A DNA stretch of 5,772 nt, from the NCBI GenBank assembly GCA_029858145.1, contig JAOUFP010000207.1:1-5772 (forward strand), given 5' to 3'. The DNA comes from Nitrospirota bacterium (GTDB lineage Bacteria; Nitrospirota; Thermodesulfovibrionia; Thermodesulfovibrionales; UBA6898). Under the pieces are notes generated by a model. The model did not search any database and was not told where the DNA came from. It worked only from the letters and a program-made list of their open reading frames with translations. Each line of letters starts with the position of its first letter. Positions within the stretch are counted from its first letter, which is position 1. Both the position numbers and the translations under genes were made by a program. This document shows, one piece after another, positions 1-5,772 of this stretch.

Positions 1-742
1 CCTTGAGGGTGTAACTGCATGTGGGGCAGAGGCTCAGGATAGCGTCCACCTTGAGCCTGCTGAAGATCTGATAATTCTTCTTCGCAAGCGCGACAGCTTC
101 CGCCTCGAGTCCGAGGGCCCGGAGCGGACTGCCGCAGCAGGCTTCCCCTTTCGGCAGGATGACTTCATAGCCGATGCTGCGGAGGACATTTATGAGGGAT
201 TCACCGAGAGACGGAAAGAGATAATTGACGCTGCAGCCGGTAAAAATCGCAACACGTCCCTGTTTCTTCGGGACTTTGTGCACCTGCCCGCTGTCCCGGA
301 AAGGAATGTCCGGGAAGTCCGGACGGAAAGGGAGCACCCCTTTCCTGGCAAGCAGGGGGAACAGAAGCCGCTGGGACATTTTCATCATCCTGAAGGTCAG
401 GTCAGGCCACTTGACCGCGAACTTCGCGAAGGTCCTGAGAAGCCTTCTTTTCCTGTCGCTGTCCTTCAGGAGCGCCCTGCCGAGATACACCGCCTCCGGG
501 ATGTCGATTCCCAGAGGACACGCCCTGGTGCAGGCCCCGCAGAGGATACAGCTGAATATCCGCTCGTTCAACGCGTCTGACGGCTTCAGTTCGCCCGCGA
601 GGAGGCTGCGGATCAGGACAAGCCGCCCCCGCGCGCCCATGCCTTCCGAGGGGTCATTGCCGTACGTGGGGCAGGGGGCCTTGCAGCCTCCGCAGCGCAC
701 GCAATGCGACAGCTCTTCGAGGTACTGGTATTTATGCTTCAT
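1..742 (-). CDS. GlcF-like (Fe-S)-binding protein with CCG domains, 3'-truncated by the window edge
   Basis: The frame is open from an ATG at 742 to the window edge and gives 247 residues without a stop; about 405-435 is usual for GlcF. Two ferredoxin-type [4Fe-4S] motifs stand at the N-terminus: C14, C17, C20, C24-Pro and C65, C68, C71, C75-Pro. A cysteine-rich CCG domain follows: GCS at 169-171, CCG at 202-204 and CPTC at 239-242. A second CCG domain is expected beyond the edge. This order is that of glycolate oxidase subunit GlcF and relatives (lactate dehydrogenase Fe-S subunits, HdrD-like proteins), which pass electrons from a flavin dehydrogenase towards quinone or another carrier at the inner face of the membrane. 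The true substrate cannot be read from this fragment, and no flavin (GlcD-like) gene is in the window. The start is not certain: an in-frame GTG lies at 754 and neither start has a good Shine-Dalgarno. It follows larE by 156 nt and may have its own promoter. Confidence 0.88.
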   Translation of the reverse strand, partial: MKHKYQYLEELSHCVRCGGCKAPCPTYGNDPSEGMGARGRLVLIRSLLAGELKPSDALNERIFSCILCGACTRACPLGIDIPEAVYLGRALLKDSDRKRRLLRTFAKFAVKWPDLTFRMMKMSQRLLFPLLARKGVLPFRPDFPDIPFRDSGQVHKVPKKQGRVAIFTGCSVNYLFPSLGESLINVLRSIGYEVILPKGEACCGSPLRALGLEAEAVALAKKNYQIFSRLKVDAILSLCPTCSYTLK

Positions 743-849
743 ATGTTGAGCCACATCATAGCAACTGTTTTCCTTATCTGCGAGAAGGCGGGATGACGAG
801 GGAAAATTGATAATGACAGGTTTTTCTGCGAGCCCCCTCCAGATACTTT

Positions 850-855
850 ATTATA
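850..855 (-). promoter_or_regulatory. Possible -10 box (TATAAT) upstream of the Fe-S protein gene
   Basis: The gap at 743-898 between larE and the Fe-S gene is AT-richer than the genes around it. It contains a perfect TATAAT on the minus strand, about 108 nt before the ATG at 742. No TTGACA-like hexamer is found 16-18 nt upstream (the bases there resemble ACCACC), and no exact extended -10 TG is present. This is a weak candidate; the gene may instead be read through from larE, since no hairpin plus U-tract terminator is visible in the gap. Confidence 0.3.
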
Positions 856-898
856 AACAAATTACTGCCGGAGGTGGTGTCCTGACAAGGAAGGGCGA

Positions 899-1753
899 TC
901 AGCCGGAAGAACCGGAGCCCGAAGTCCCGTCTTTGCCGATCGTCCTGTTCATGCTGCCGCTGATATACCCTTCGAGGTCGAGGGCCACGAAGCTGAAGCC
1001 GAGGGACTTCAGGCCCTCGGCTATCTTTCTTCTGTTTTCCGGCTCCATAATGACAGGGAGGTCTTTTTCCCGCACCTCGATCCGGGCGACATCCCCGTGG
1101 TTTCGCACCCGGAACTCCTGCAGGCCGAACTCCCCGAGAAGCTTCTCTGCCTCCTCGACCTGTCTCAGGCCGGCAGGGGTAATCCGCCTGCCATAGGGGA
1201 AGCGCGATGAAAGACAGGGCGACGAAGGCCGGTCCCAGGCGCTCAGGCCGAGTTCTCTGGAGATGCTCCGGATTTCCTCCTTCGAAAAACCGCATTCGGC
1301 AAGAGGGCTCCGCACCCCGTGCAAGGCCGCGGCCTTTAACCCCGGCCTGTAGTCCCGAAGGTCATCGGCATTCGTGCCGTCGAATACGTGCGCGCAGTTT
1401 TTTTCTGTCGCAACCTCCCGTAATTTCCTGAAGAGCTCCTCCTTGCAGTGGAAGCAGCGGTCAGGAGGGTTGCTGACAAAGGATTCGTTCAGCAGTTCTC
1501 CGGTATGCAGTACCAGATGCTCAGCCCCGGCCTCTTTCGCGAATGCAGCGGCATGGTCGAGATCTTTTTTCGGCATTGTTCCGGAAAAAGCGGTGACCGC
1601 CAGAAACCGTATTCCTGAGAGCTGCATCGCCTTCAGGAGAAAGGAGCTGTCAACACCGCCTGAATAGGCGAGCACCGCAGAGCCGGCAGAGCGGAGCGTG
1701 GAAAGCAGATCAGTAAATTTCCGGTTGCCGTGATCAGCGGCAATACTGCTCAC
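899..1753 (-). CDS. larE: LarE, ATP-dependent sacrificial sulfur transferase (nickel-pincer cofactor synthesis)
   Basis: This 284-residue cytoplasmic protein is a full-length LarE. LarE activates the carboxylates of the LarB product with ATP and inserts sulfur to give the thiocarboxylates of the nickel-pincer nucleotide, the cofactor of lactate racemase LarA. The N-terminus carries the PP-loop SGGVDSS at 31-37. Family signatures follow: PDRCFHCKEELF (97-108), DGTNADDLRDYRPG (125-138), SPLAECGFSKEEIR (149-162) and RPSSPCLSSRFPYG (175-188). C180 in the last block aligns with the sacrificial Cys176 of the Lactobacillus plantarum enzyme. No cysteine occurs after C180, which favours the single-cysteine sacrificial type over the [4Fe-4S] three-cysteine type (inference). 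The C-terminus has the usual GYISGSMN (262-269) and ends in a Gly/Ser-rich tail. Translation starts at a GTG whose GTGA overlaps the rng stop. larB, larC and larA are not in the window. Confidence 0.93.
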   Translation of the reverse strand: MSSIAADHGNRKFTDLLSTLRSAGSAVLAYSGGVDSSFLLKAMQLSGIRFLAVTAFSGTMPKKDLDHAAAFAKEAGAEHLVLHTGELLNESFVSNPPDRCFHCKEELFRKLREVATEKNCAHVFDGTNADDLRDYRPGLKAAALHGVRSPLAECGFSKEEIRSISRELGLSAWDRPSSPCLSSRFPYGRRITPAGLRQVEEAEKLLGEFGLQEFRVRNHGDVARIEVREKDLPVIMEPENRRKIAEGLKSLGFSFVALDLEGYISGSMNRTIGKDGTSGSGSSG

Positions 1754-3255
1754 AACGAGGTGACCTCGTAGTTTTCCTGGTGCATCTTGGCGTCGGCGCG
1801 TATGATGACCTTCACGCCGTACTGCCGCTCGACATCCTCGATGCCGAGCATCTCCTCGTCAGAAAGCAGTTCCGCAACGAGGGGATGGGCGGTGATGACG
1901 ATCTTCGTGCTGCCGTGCCGTGCCATCTTTTTTATGGTCCTCAATATCTCGTAGCAGAGCGTATCAGGCGACTTCACGAACCCCTTGCCTTCACAGTAAG
2001 GACAGGTCGTGCAGAGCGTCCGTCCGAGATTTTCCCTGACCCGCTTTCTGGTCATCTGGATGAGGCCGAGCTCCGATATATGGAGGATGGTATTTTTTGC
2101 CCGGTCTTTTTTCATCGCCTCGGTAAAGGCAGTAAAGAGCTTCTCCCGGTTTTCGGGTTTGTCCATGTCGATAAAGTCGACGATGATGATGCCGCCGAGA
2201 TTCCGCAGCCGTATCTGGTAGGTGATCTCCTTGACCGCTTCGAGGTTTGTCTTCAGGATCGTGTCCTCGAGGCCTTCCTTCCCCACGAATTTGCCGGTGT
2301 TGACGTCTATGACCGTCATCGCCTCTGTCTGGTCGACGACGATATATCCGCCTGACTTCAGCCACACCCTCCTGCCGATGGCACGGGCGATGTCCAGCTC
2401 TATGCCGAAGGCATCGAAGATCGGTTCGGTTTCCTCGTACAGCTCTATTTTCCCCAGAAGCTTCGGAAAATAGGTTTTCACGAACTCGGAGATCCCGGCG
2501 TGTTCTTCGGCAGAATCTATGACGAGACGCTCGACATTCTGCGTCATGAGGTCACGGACCGACCTGAAGACAAGATCGAGGTCGCTGTAGAGAAGACCGC
2601 GGGCAGGGACCTTATCCTTTTTCTTTTTGAGGTTTTCCCAGAGCAGGATGAGGAATTCGAGGTCTTTCTTTATATCTTCTTCCAAGGAGTCTTCACTCGC
2701 GGTGCGGATGATAAGACCGTATCCCTCCGGCTTGATCCGGGTGACGATGTCCTTGAGCCGTTCGCGCTCTTCCTCGTTCGATATCCTTCTGGAGATCCCG
2801 ACGTGGTCCACATCCGGCATCAGGACGAGATATCTTCCGGGAAAGGTGAGATATGATGTCACCCGCGCGCCCTTGCTGCCGATCGGATCTTTAGAGACCT
2901 GGACAAGCAGTTCCTGGCCTTCCTGAAGGACTTCCTCTATAGACATGTCGGAGCGGCCCCTCCTGGGGAGGAAATCCATGGATTCATCGGCCCCCTCCTC
3001 TTCGAAGAGCGGCGAGAATTCATCCCTGTCGGTCTGTATATCGCCCACATAGAGAAAGGCCGCCTTCTCAAGGCCGATGTCCACGAAGGCGGACTGCATT
3101 CCGGGGAGTATTTTCACTACCTTTCCCTTGTAGATATTGCCGACGAGACTCGCGTCGCGTTTCCGTTCGACATAGAATTCGACGACCTGCCCCCCTTCAA
3201 GCAGGGCGACCCTTGTTTCCCCCTCGGTGACGTTGATCAGAATTTCGCTGCCCAT
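1750..3255 (-). CDS. rng: Ribonuclease G / RNase E family endoribonuclease
   Basis: The protein is a single-strand-specific, 5'-end-sensing endoribonuclease of the RNase E/G family, acting in rRNA maturation and mRNA decay. At 501 residues it is RNase G-sized (E. coli RNase G is 489) and has no C-terminal degradosome scaffold. An S1 RNA-binding domain spans about 36-125 (VGNIYKGKVVKILPGMQSAFVDIG at its start in outline, interrupted by an acidic/arginine insert at about 73-105). The 5'-sensor region shows KGARVTSY (128-135) and IIRTAS (182-187), where R184-T185 correspond to R169-T170 of RNase E. The DNase I-like catalytic part carries D317 in VIDVNTG and D360 in VDFIDM, the two Mg-binding aspartates. 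CPYC (418-421) is the Zn-link motif that pairs protomers. The ATG at 3255 was chosen over an in-frame ATG at 3285 because of GGAGGGGG 7 nt before it. It overlaps the upstream gene by 19 nt and larE by 4 nt. Confidence 0.95.
   Translation of the reverse strand: MGSEILINVTEGETRVALLEGGQVVEFYVERKRDASLVGNIYKGKVVKILPGMQSAFVDIGLEKAAFLYVGDIQTDRDEFSPLFEEEGADESMDFLPRRGRSDMSIEEVLQEGQELLVQVSKDPIGSKGARVTSYLTFPGRYLVLMPDVDHVGISRRISNEEERERLKDIVTRIKPEGYGLIIRTASEDSLEEDIKKDLEFLILLWENLKKKKDKVPARGLLYSDLDLVFRSVRDLMTQNVERLVIDSAEEHAGISEFVKTYFPKLLGKIELYEETEPIFDAFGIELDIARAIGRRVWLKSGGYIVVDQTEAMTVIDVNTGKFVGKEGLEDTILKTNLEAVKEITYQIRLRNLGGIIIVDFIDMDKPENREKLFTAFTEAMKKDRAKNTILHISELGLIQMTRKRVRENLGRTLCTTCPYCEGKGFVKSPDTLCYEILRTIKKMARHGSTKIVITAHPLVAELLSDEEMLGIEDVERQYGVKVIIRADAKMHQENYEVTSL
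1755..1769 (-). promoter_or_regulatory. Perfect palindrome holding the larE Shine-Dalgarno, next to its GTG start
   Basis: ACGAGGT-G-ACCTCGT is a perfect inverted repeat (7-nt arms, 1-nt centre on the plus strand). In the mRNA it can fold as ACGAGG-UCA-CCUCGU, a 6-bp stem with a 3-nt loop. The 5' arm contains GAGG, the only Shine-Dalgarno-like bases near the larE GTG at 1753, about 10 nt away. It lies in the last codons of rng, so a ribosome finishing rng would open it. This suggests strict translational coupling; that role is inferred. Confidence 0.4.
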
Positions 3256-5717
3256 ATTTGTTCCCCCTCCATTGGTTCTTTCCATCCGGTGCCGTCCCAG
3301 CCGTACATTACCACCCGCGTGACCTCCAGGTCATCGACCGGAACGCCGAAGATCTCCCTGAGGATTTCGGCGAGCTTCACCTTCGCCTCTCCGAGGTCCC
3401 TGAGCGTAACCTGATACGTTGTCCCGTCCAATTCCTTAATATCTTCGACCATATCCTTCAAATTGTAAAGCCGGTTGTTCCTCTGCACCGGTATTTCCTT
3501 TTTTTCGAGGAATTCCCCGATGGAAAGACCTGCATAGCTCTTTATATCATATACATATCTGCTGACAAAACTATCGAGCGATTTTTCCCTGCCTGAAAGC
3601 AGGGCGATTTTGCTCACCAGGATGCCTTCAGGCAGCGTCCCGTTCAAAAGCTCCTGCCCGGCTTCTGGATCGAAGGCCGGAGAGAGCTCGGCATCAAGAT
3701 ATTCCCGGAGGCCGGCGATGCCGACCCTCAGCGCCGGGCCGAAAGACATTACCGGCACTGAACTGAAGCCTTTGGAATACCTGAACGGAAAGGAGGCCCT
3801 GCGCATCGCGCGTATGAGCGCGGTCGTCAGCTCGAGATGGGAGAGGTACCGGGCGTTCCCTGTCTTTGAAAAGCGCAGTCTGACCTTTACGGACGGAGCA
3901 TCTGCATCCTGCTCTCTCCGGACCGGCAACGGCTGAGCTGTCCCGGCTTCAGGCTGCTCACACGATGAACCGCCGGGCGGGCATTGAAGCCCGCAGGCAT
4001 GACACTCCCTCCGGCAGTCTGAAGTGAACCGGCCAGAGAGCGCGTTTTGATATTCCTTCTGCAGATATTCCTTTGATATGCCGGACTGTATATTGTCCCA
4101 CGGCAGCGGCTCTTCGACCGGATAGTCGCGTTCCGCATACTGAGCGGCATCAATGCCGGTCATCTCCATCGCCTGCTTCCATTTGTCGAAATCAAAGACA
4201 TCGGACCAGGCATCGAGCCTGCATCCAAGAGACCAGGCAGCTTCCGTCAGCCGGGAGAGCTGTTCATCGCCGCGGGCGAAGACCGCCTCCAGCAGGGACA
4301 TCTCCTCCCTGTGGCCCTTGAACTGGATGCCGCGCCTCAGGAGGCTTTTCCTGAGAACGCGGTTCTTTTCCTTCAGGAGGTCCAGGTTATTCTGTCCAAA
4401 CCACTGAAAGGGGGTGTGCGGCTTCGGGATGAAGGAAGAAACACCCACCGCGATGTTTGCCGGCCTGCCGGTCAGCTTTCTCGCTATCTTCGAGGCCTTC
4501 ATGACCATCTCGGGGATCGCCTCCAGGTCTTCGCCGGTCTCTGTCGGCAGGCCGCTCATGAAATAGAGCTTCAGATTGTGCCAGCCTGCGCTGAAGAGCG
4601 TTTCAAGCGCCCTGATATAGGTTTCCTCTGTGAAGTCCTTGTTTATGACCGCCCTGAGCCTGTCGGTGCCTGCCTCGGGCGCGATCGTAAACCCTGATTT
4701 TCTCACGACCCTGATCTCCTCAAGCATCTCCCGGTTTACCGAGGCGACCCGCAGGGAAGGGAGAGAGAGCGAGATCCTCCTGTTGTAGAACCTCCGGTTG
4801 AATTCCTTCATGAGATAGGAGAGGCAGGAATAGTCCCCCGAACTCAGCGAGGTGAACGAGAGGGTGTCATACCCCGTGTTTTTCAGCGATGTTTCGGCAA
4901 GTGCGAGTATCTTCCCGGGAGACCGTTCACGCACCGGCCTGTAGGTCATCCCTGCCTGGCAGAACCTGCAGCCCATGGTGCAGCCCCTTGAGACCTCTAT
5001 GGCTATGCGGTCGTGCACCACCTGCATGTAAGGGACAACAGGGCTGGTGGGGTAAGGCGCGTCCTCCAGCGAGTCCACCACCCGCCTGCGCACGCTGCCC
5101 GGCGAGCCGTGTACCGAAGGCACATACACTCCCTCTATGGCCGAGAGCTCCCTGAGCAGGGCCCCGCGGTCCCTGCTCCCGATGAAGCCCTGCATGACCT
5201 GAAGAATCTCCGGGACCGCCTCCTCGCCGTCGCCCACCAGGGCGGCGTCCACAAAGGGGGCAAAGGGCAGGGGGTTGATGGTGCACGGACCGCCAGCGAT
5301 TACTATAGGGTGCTCCGGGCCGCGCTCAGCGCTCCTCAGGGGTATGCCGCCGAGGTCGAGCATGTTGAGCATGGAGGTGTAGGCAAGCTCGTACTGCAGG
5401 CTGAATCCCAGCATGTGAAAGTCGCCTACGGGCCTTCCGGTCTCAAGGGACCTGAGCGGCTCGCCCGAGGCCCTCATGGCCTCCTCCATGTCCAGCCACG
5501 GGTGGAAGACGCGCTCCGCAGAGGCAAAGGGCAGGCTGTTGACTATCTGGTAGAGGACCTTGAGCCCGAGGTGCGACATGCCAACGTCATAGACGTCAGG
5601 GAAGGCCAGGGCCGCCCTGAGGGGGGCCTCCCTGCGGATGACATTGAGCTCGCTGTCAATATACCTGCTGGGGCGCTGTATGCGGGCGAGGTTAAGCATA
5701 AGCGTATAGCTTATCAT
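3237..5717 (-). CDS. Radical SAM protein with degenerate B12-binding-like domain fused to a DUF2344 domain (TIGR03960/TIGR03936 type)
   Basis: This 826-residue protein joins two modules that are separate genes in some bacteria. Residues about 20-200 form a Rossmann-like region resembling a B12-binding domain (LAFPDVYDVGMSHLGLK, 37-53). The cobalamin DxHxxG motif appears as D41-V-Y-D-V-G46, with Tyr in place of the cobalt-ligand His. The radical SAM core spans about 235-500, with CTMGCRFC supplying the [4Fe-4S] ligands C246, C250 and C253, and later core motifs at IAPEAGTDRLR (345-355) and KLYFMSGLPTET (383-394). A cysteine knot, C568, C572, C575 and C579 (C586 nearby), matches a conserved DCR-C-CG element of the family. 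Residues about 609-790 are DUF2344 (KVRLRFSKTG, YLSHLEL). The reaction is unknown. It heads the operon with rng. The start is uncertain: the ATG at 5717 has AGGG directly against it, and an in-frame ATG at 5699 (MLNLARIQRPSRYI) is also plausible. Base composition changes sharply inside the gene near residue 265. Confidence 0.92.
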   Translation of the reverse strand: MISYTLMLNLARIQRPSRYIDSELNVIRREAPLRAALAFPDVYDVGMSHLGLKVLYQIVNSLPFASAERVFHPWLDMEEAMRASGEPLRSLETGRPVGDFHMLGFSLQYELAYTSMLNMLDLGGIPLRSAERGPEHPIVIAGGPCTINPLPFAPFVDAALVGDGEEAVPEILQVMQGFIGSRDRGALLRELSAIEGVYVPSVHGSPGSVRRRVVDSLEDAPYPTSPVVPYMQVVHDRIAIEVSRGCTMGCRFCQAGMTYRPVRERSPGKILALAETSLKNTGYDTLSFTSLSSGDYSCLSYLMKEFNRRFYNRRISLSLPSLRVASVNREMLEEIRVVRKSGFTIAPEAGTDRLRAVINKDFTEETYIRALETLFSAGWHNLKLYFMSGLPTETGEDLEAIPEMVMKASKIARKLTGRPANIAVGVSSFIPKPHTPFQWFGQNNLDLLKEKNRVLRKSLLRRGIQFKGHREEMSLLEAVFARGDEQLSRLTEAAWSLGCRLDAWSDVFDFDKWKQAMEMTGIDAAQYAERDYPVEEPLPWDNIQSGISKEYLQKEYQNALSGRFTSDCRRECHACGLQCPPGGSSCEQPEAGTAQPLPVRREQDADAPSVKVRLRFSKTGNARYLSHLELTTALIRAMRRASFPFRYSKGFSSVPVMSFGPALRVGIAGLREYLDAELSPAFDPEAGQELLNGTLPEGILVSKIALLSGREKSLDSFVSRYVYDIKSYAGLSIGEFLEKKEIPVQRNNRLYNLKDMVEDIKELDGTTYQVTLRDLGEAKVKLAEILREIFGVPVDDLEVTRVVMYGWDGTGWKEPMEGEQIWAAKF
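3263..3270 (-). promoter_or_regulatory. Strong ribosome binding site that fixes the rng start
   Basis: GGAGGGGG on the minus strand lies 7 nt (AACAAAT) before the ATG at 3255. It sits inside the last codons of the radical SAM gene. It is by far the best Shine-Dalgarno in the window and marks 3255, not 3285, as the rng start. Confidence 0.8.
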
Positions 5718-5718
5718 C

Positions 5719-5767
5719 CCTGCGGAGGCTTCCGCAAGAAAAGCGGAATGTCAGCCTCCGGGGCAGG
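5719..5767 (-). promoter_or_regulatory. Long imperfect hairpin abutting the radical SAM start codon
   Basis: On the minus strand the bases form nested arms: CCTG/CAGG, CGGAGGC/GCCTCCG and TTCCGC/GCGGAA, with a 7-nt loop and bulges of 3 and 5 nt on the 5' side, 17 pairs in all. The 3' arm ends one base before the start codon region (CAGGG-ATG). No U-tract follows, so it is not a standard terminator of an upstream gene as read here. Parts of it can pair differently: TGCGGA (5721-5726) with TCCGCA (5731-5736), and GGGG (5760-5763) with CCCC (5769-5772). It may be a translational control element of the operon, a repeat, or the tail of an upstream gene; the window ends too soon to decide. Confidence 0.4.
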
Positions 5768-5772
5768 ACCCC

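Noticed and set aside
225..749. Plus-strand open frame of 174 codons
   Set aside because: It is antisense to the GlcF-like gene, whose cysteine motifs are unmistakable.
777..832. Direct repeat TCTGCGAG at 777-784 and 825-832
   Set aside because: Eight matching bases in a 156-nt gap can arise by chance, and no third copy or palindromic form supports an operator.
743..898. Terminator or small RNA in the larE to Fe-S gene gap
   Set aside because: I found no stable GC-rich stem followed by a T-run on either strand and no recognisable RNA motif.
774..1295. Minus-strand open frame of 173 codons
   Set aside because: It lies mostly in a different frame of larE, is rich in Arg/Pro/Gly as shadow frames are, and has no family resemblance.
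1780..2355. Long plus-strand open frame of 191 codons
   Set aside because: It is fully antisense to rng and has no recognisable domain. Frame openness follows from the GC-rich third positions of the real gene.
2615..2629. A-rich run in rng coding for Lys-Lys-Lys-Lys, a possible slippage site
   Set aside because: The codons are preceded by C or G, so no proper A-AAA-AAG heptamer in the right phase exists, and the normal frame continues to a complete RNase G.
4927..5286. Minus-strand open frame of 119 codons
   Set aside because: It is an out-of-frame copy of the GC-rich part of the radical SAM gene, with low-complexity Gly/Arg/Pro composition.

Overview
The window holds four protein genes, all on the minus strand. 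From right to left, in the order of transcription, they are: a large two-part radical SAM protein (5717 to 3237), an RNase E/G-family ribonuclease (3255 to 1750), the sulfur-inserting enzyme LarE (1753 to 899), and the first 247 codons of a GlcF-like iron-sulfur protein (742, running off the left edge at 1). No tRNA, rRNA, CRISPR array or mobile element is visible. The long plus-strand open frames are antisense shadows of these genes.

The organism looks like a mid-to-high GC anaerobe or microaerophile. A Nitrospirota or Desulfobacterota-type bacterium would fit, judging from the oxygen-sensitive Fe-S and radical enzymes, the radical SAM-rng pairing and the GlcF-like subunit. That is an inference from gene style and not a proven assignment.

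The first three genes form a tight operon. rng starts 19 nt inside the end of the radical SAM gene and has a strong ribosome site (GGAGGGGG, 7 nt spacing). larE starts at a GTG that overlaps the rng stop codon in a GTGA, next to a perfect 15-nt palindrome containing the only Shine-Dalgarno-like bases. A 156-nt AT-richer gap follows, with a TATAAT box but no clear -35 and no terminator. The iron-sulfur gene begins after it.

Functionally the window has two halves. The radical SAM/DUF2344 protein and RNase G are an often-seen bacterial pair, usually near ribosomal protein genes, so the uncharacterised radical enzyme may act on RNA or the ribosome (inference). LarE makes the nickel-pincer cofactor of lactate racemase, and the GlcF-like protein resembles the Fe-S subunits of glycolate/lactate dehydrogenases, so a 2-hydroxyacid theme is plausible at the left end. 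The main oddities are an abrupt GC step inside the radical SAM gene, strong alternative hairpins abutting its start codon, the palindrome at the larE start, and a six-codon leader ORF overlapping the start of the Fe-S gene. I see no clearly new defence or mobile system here.
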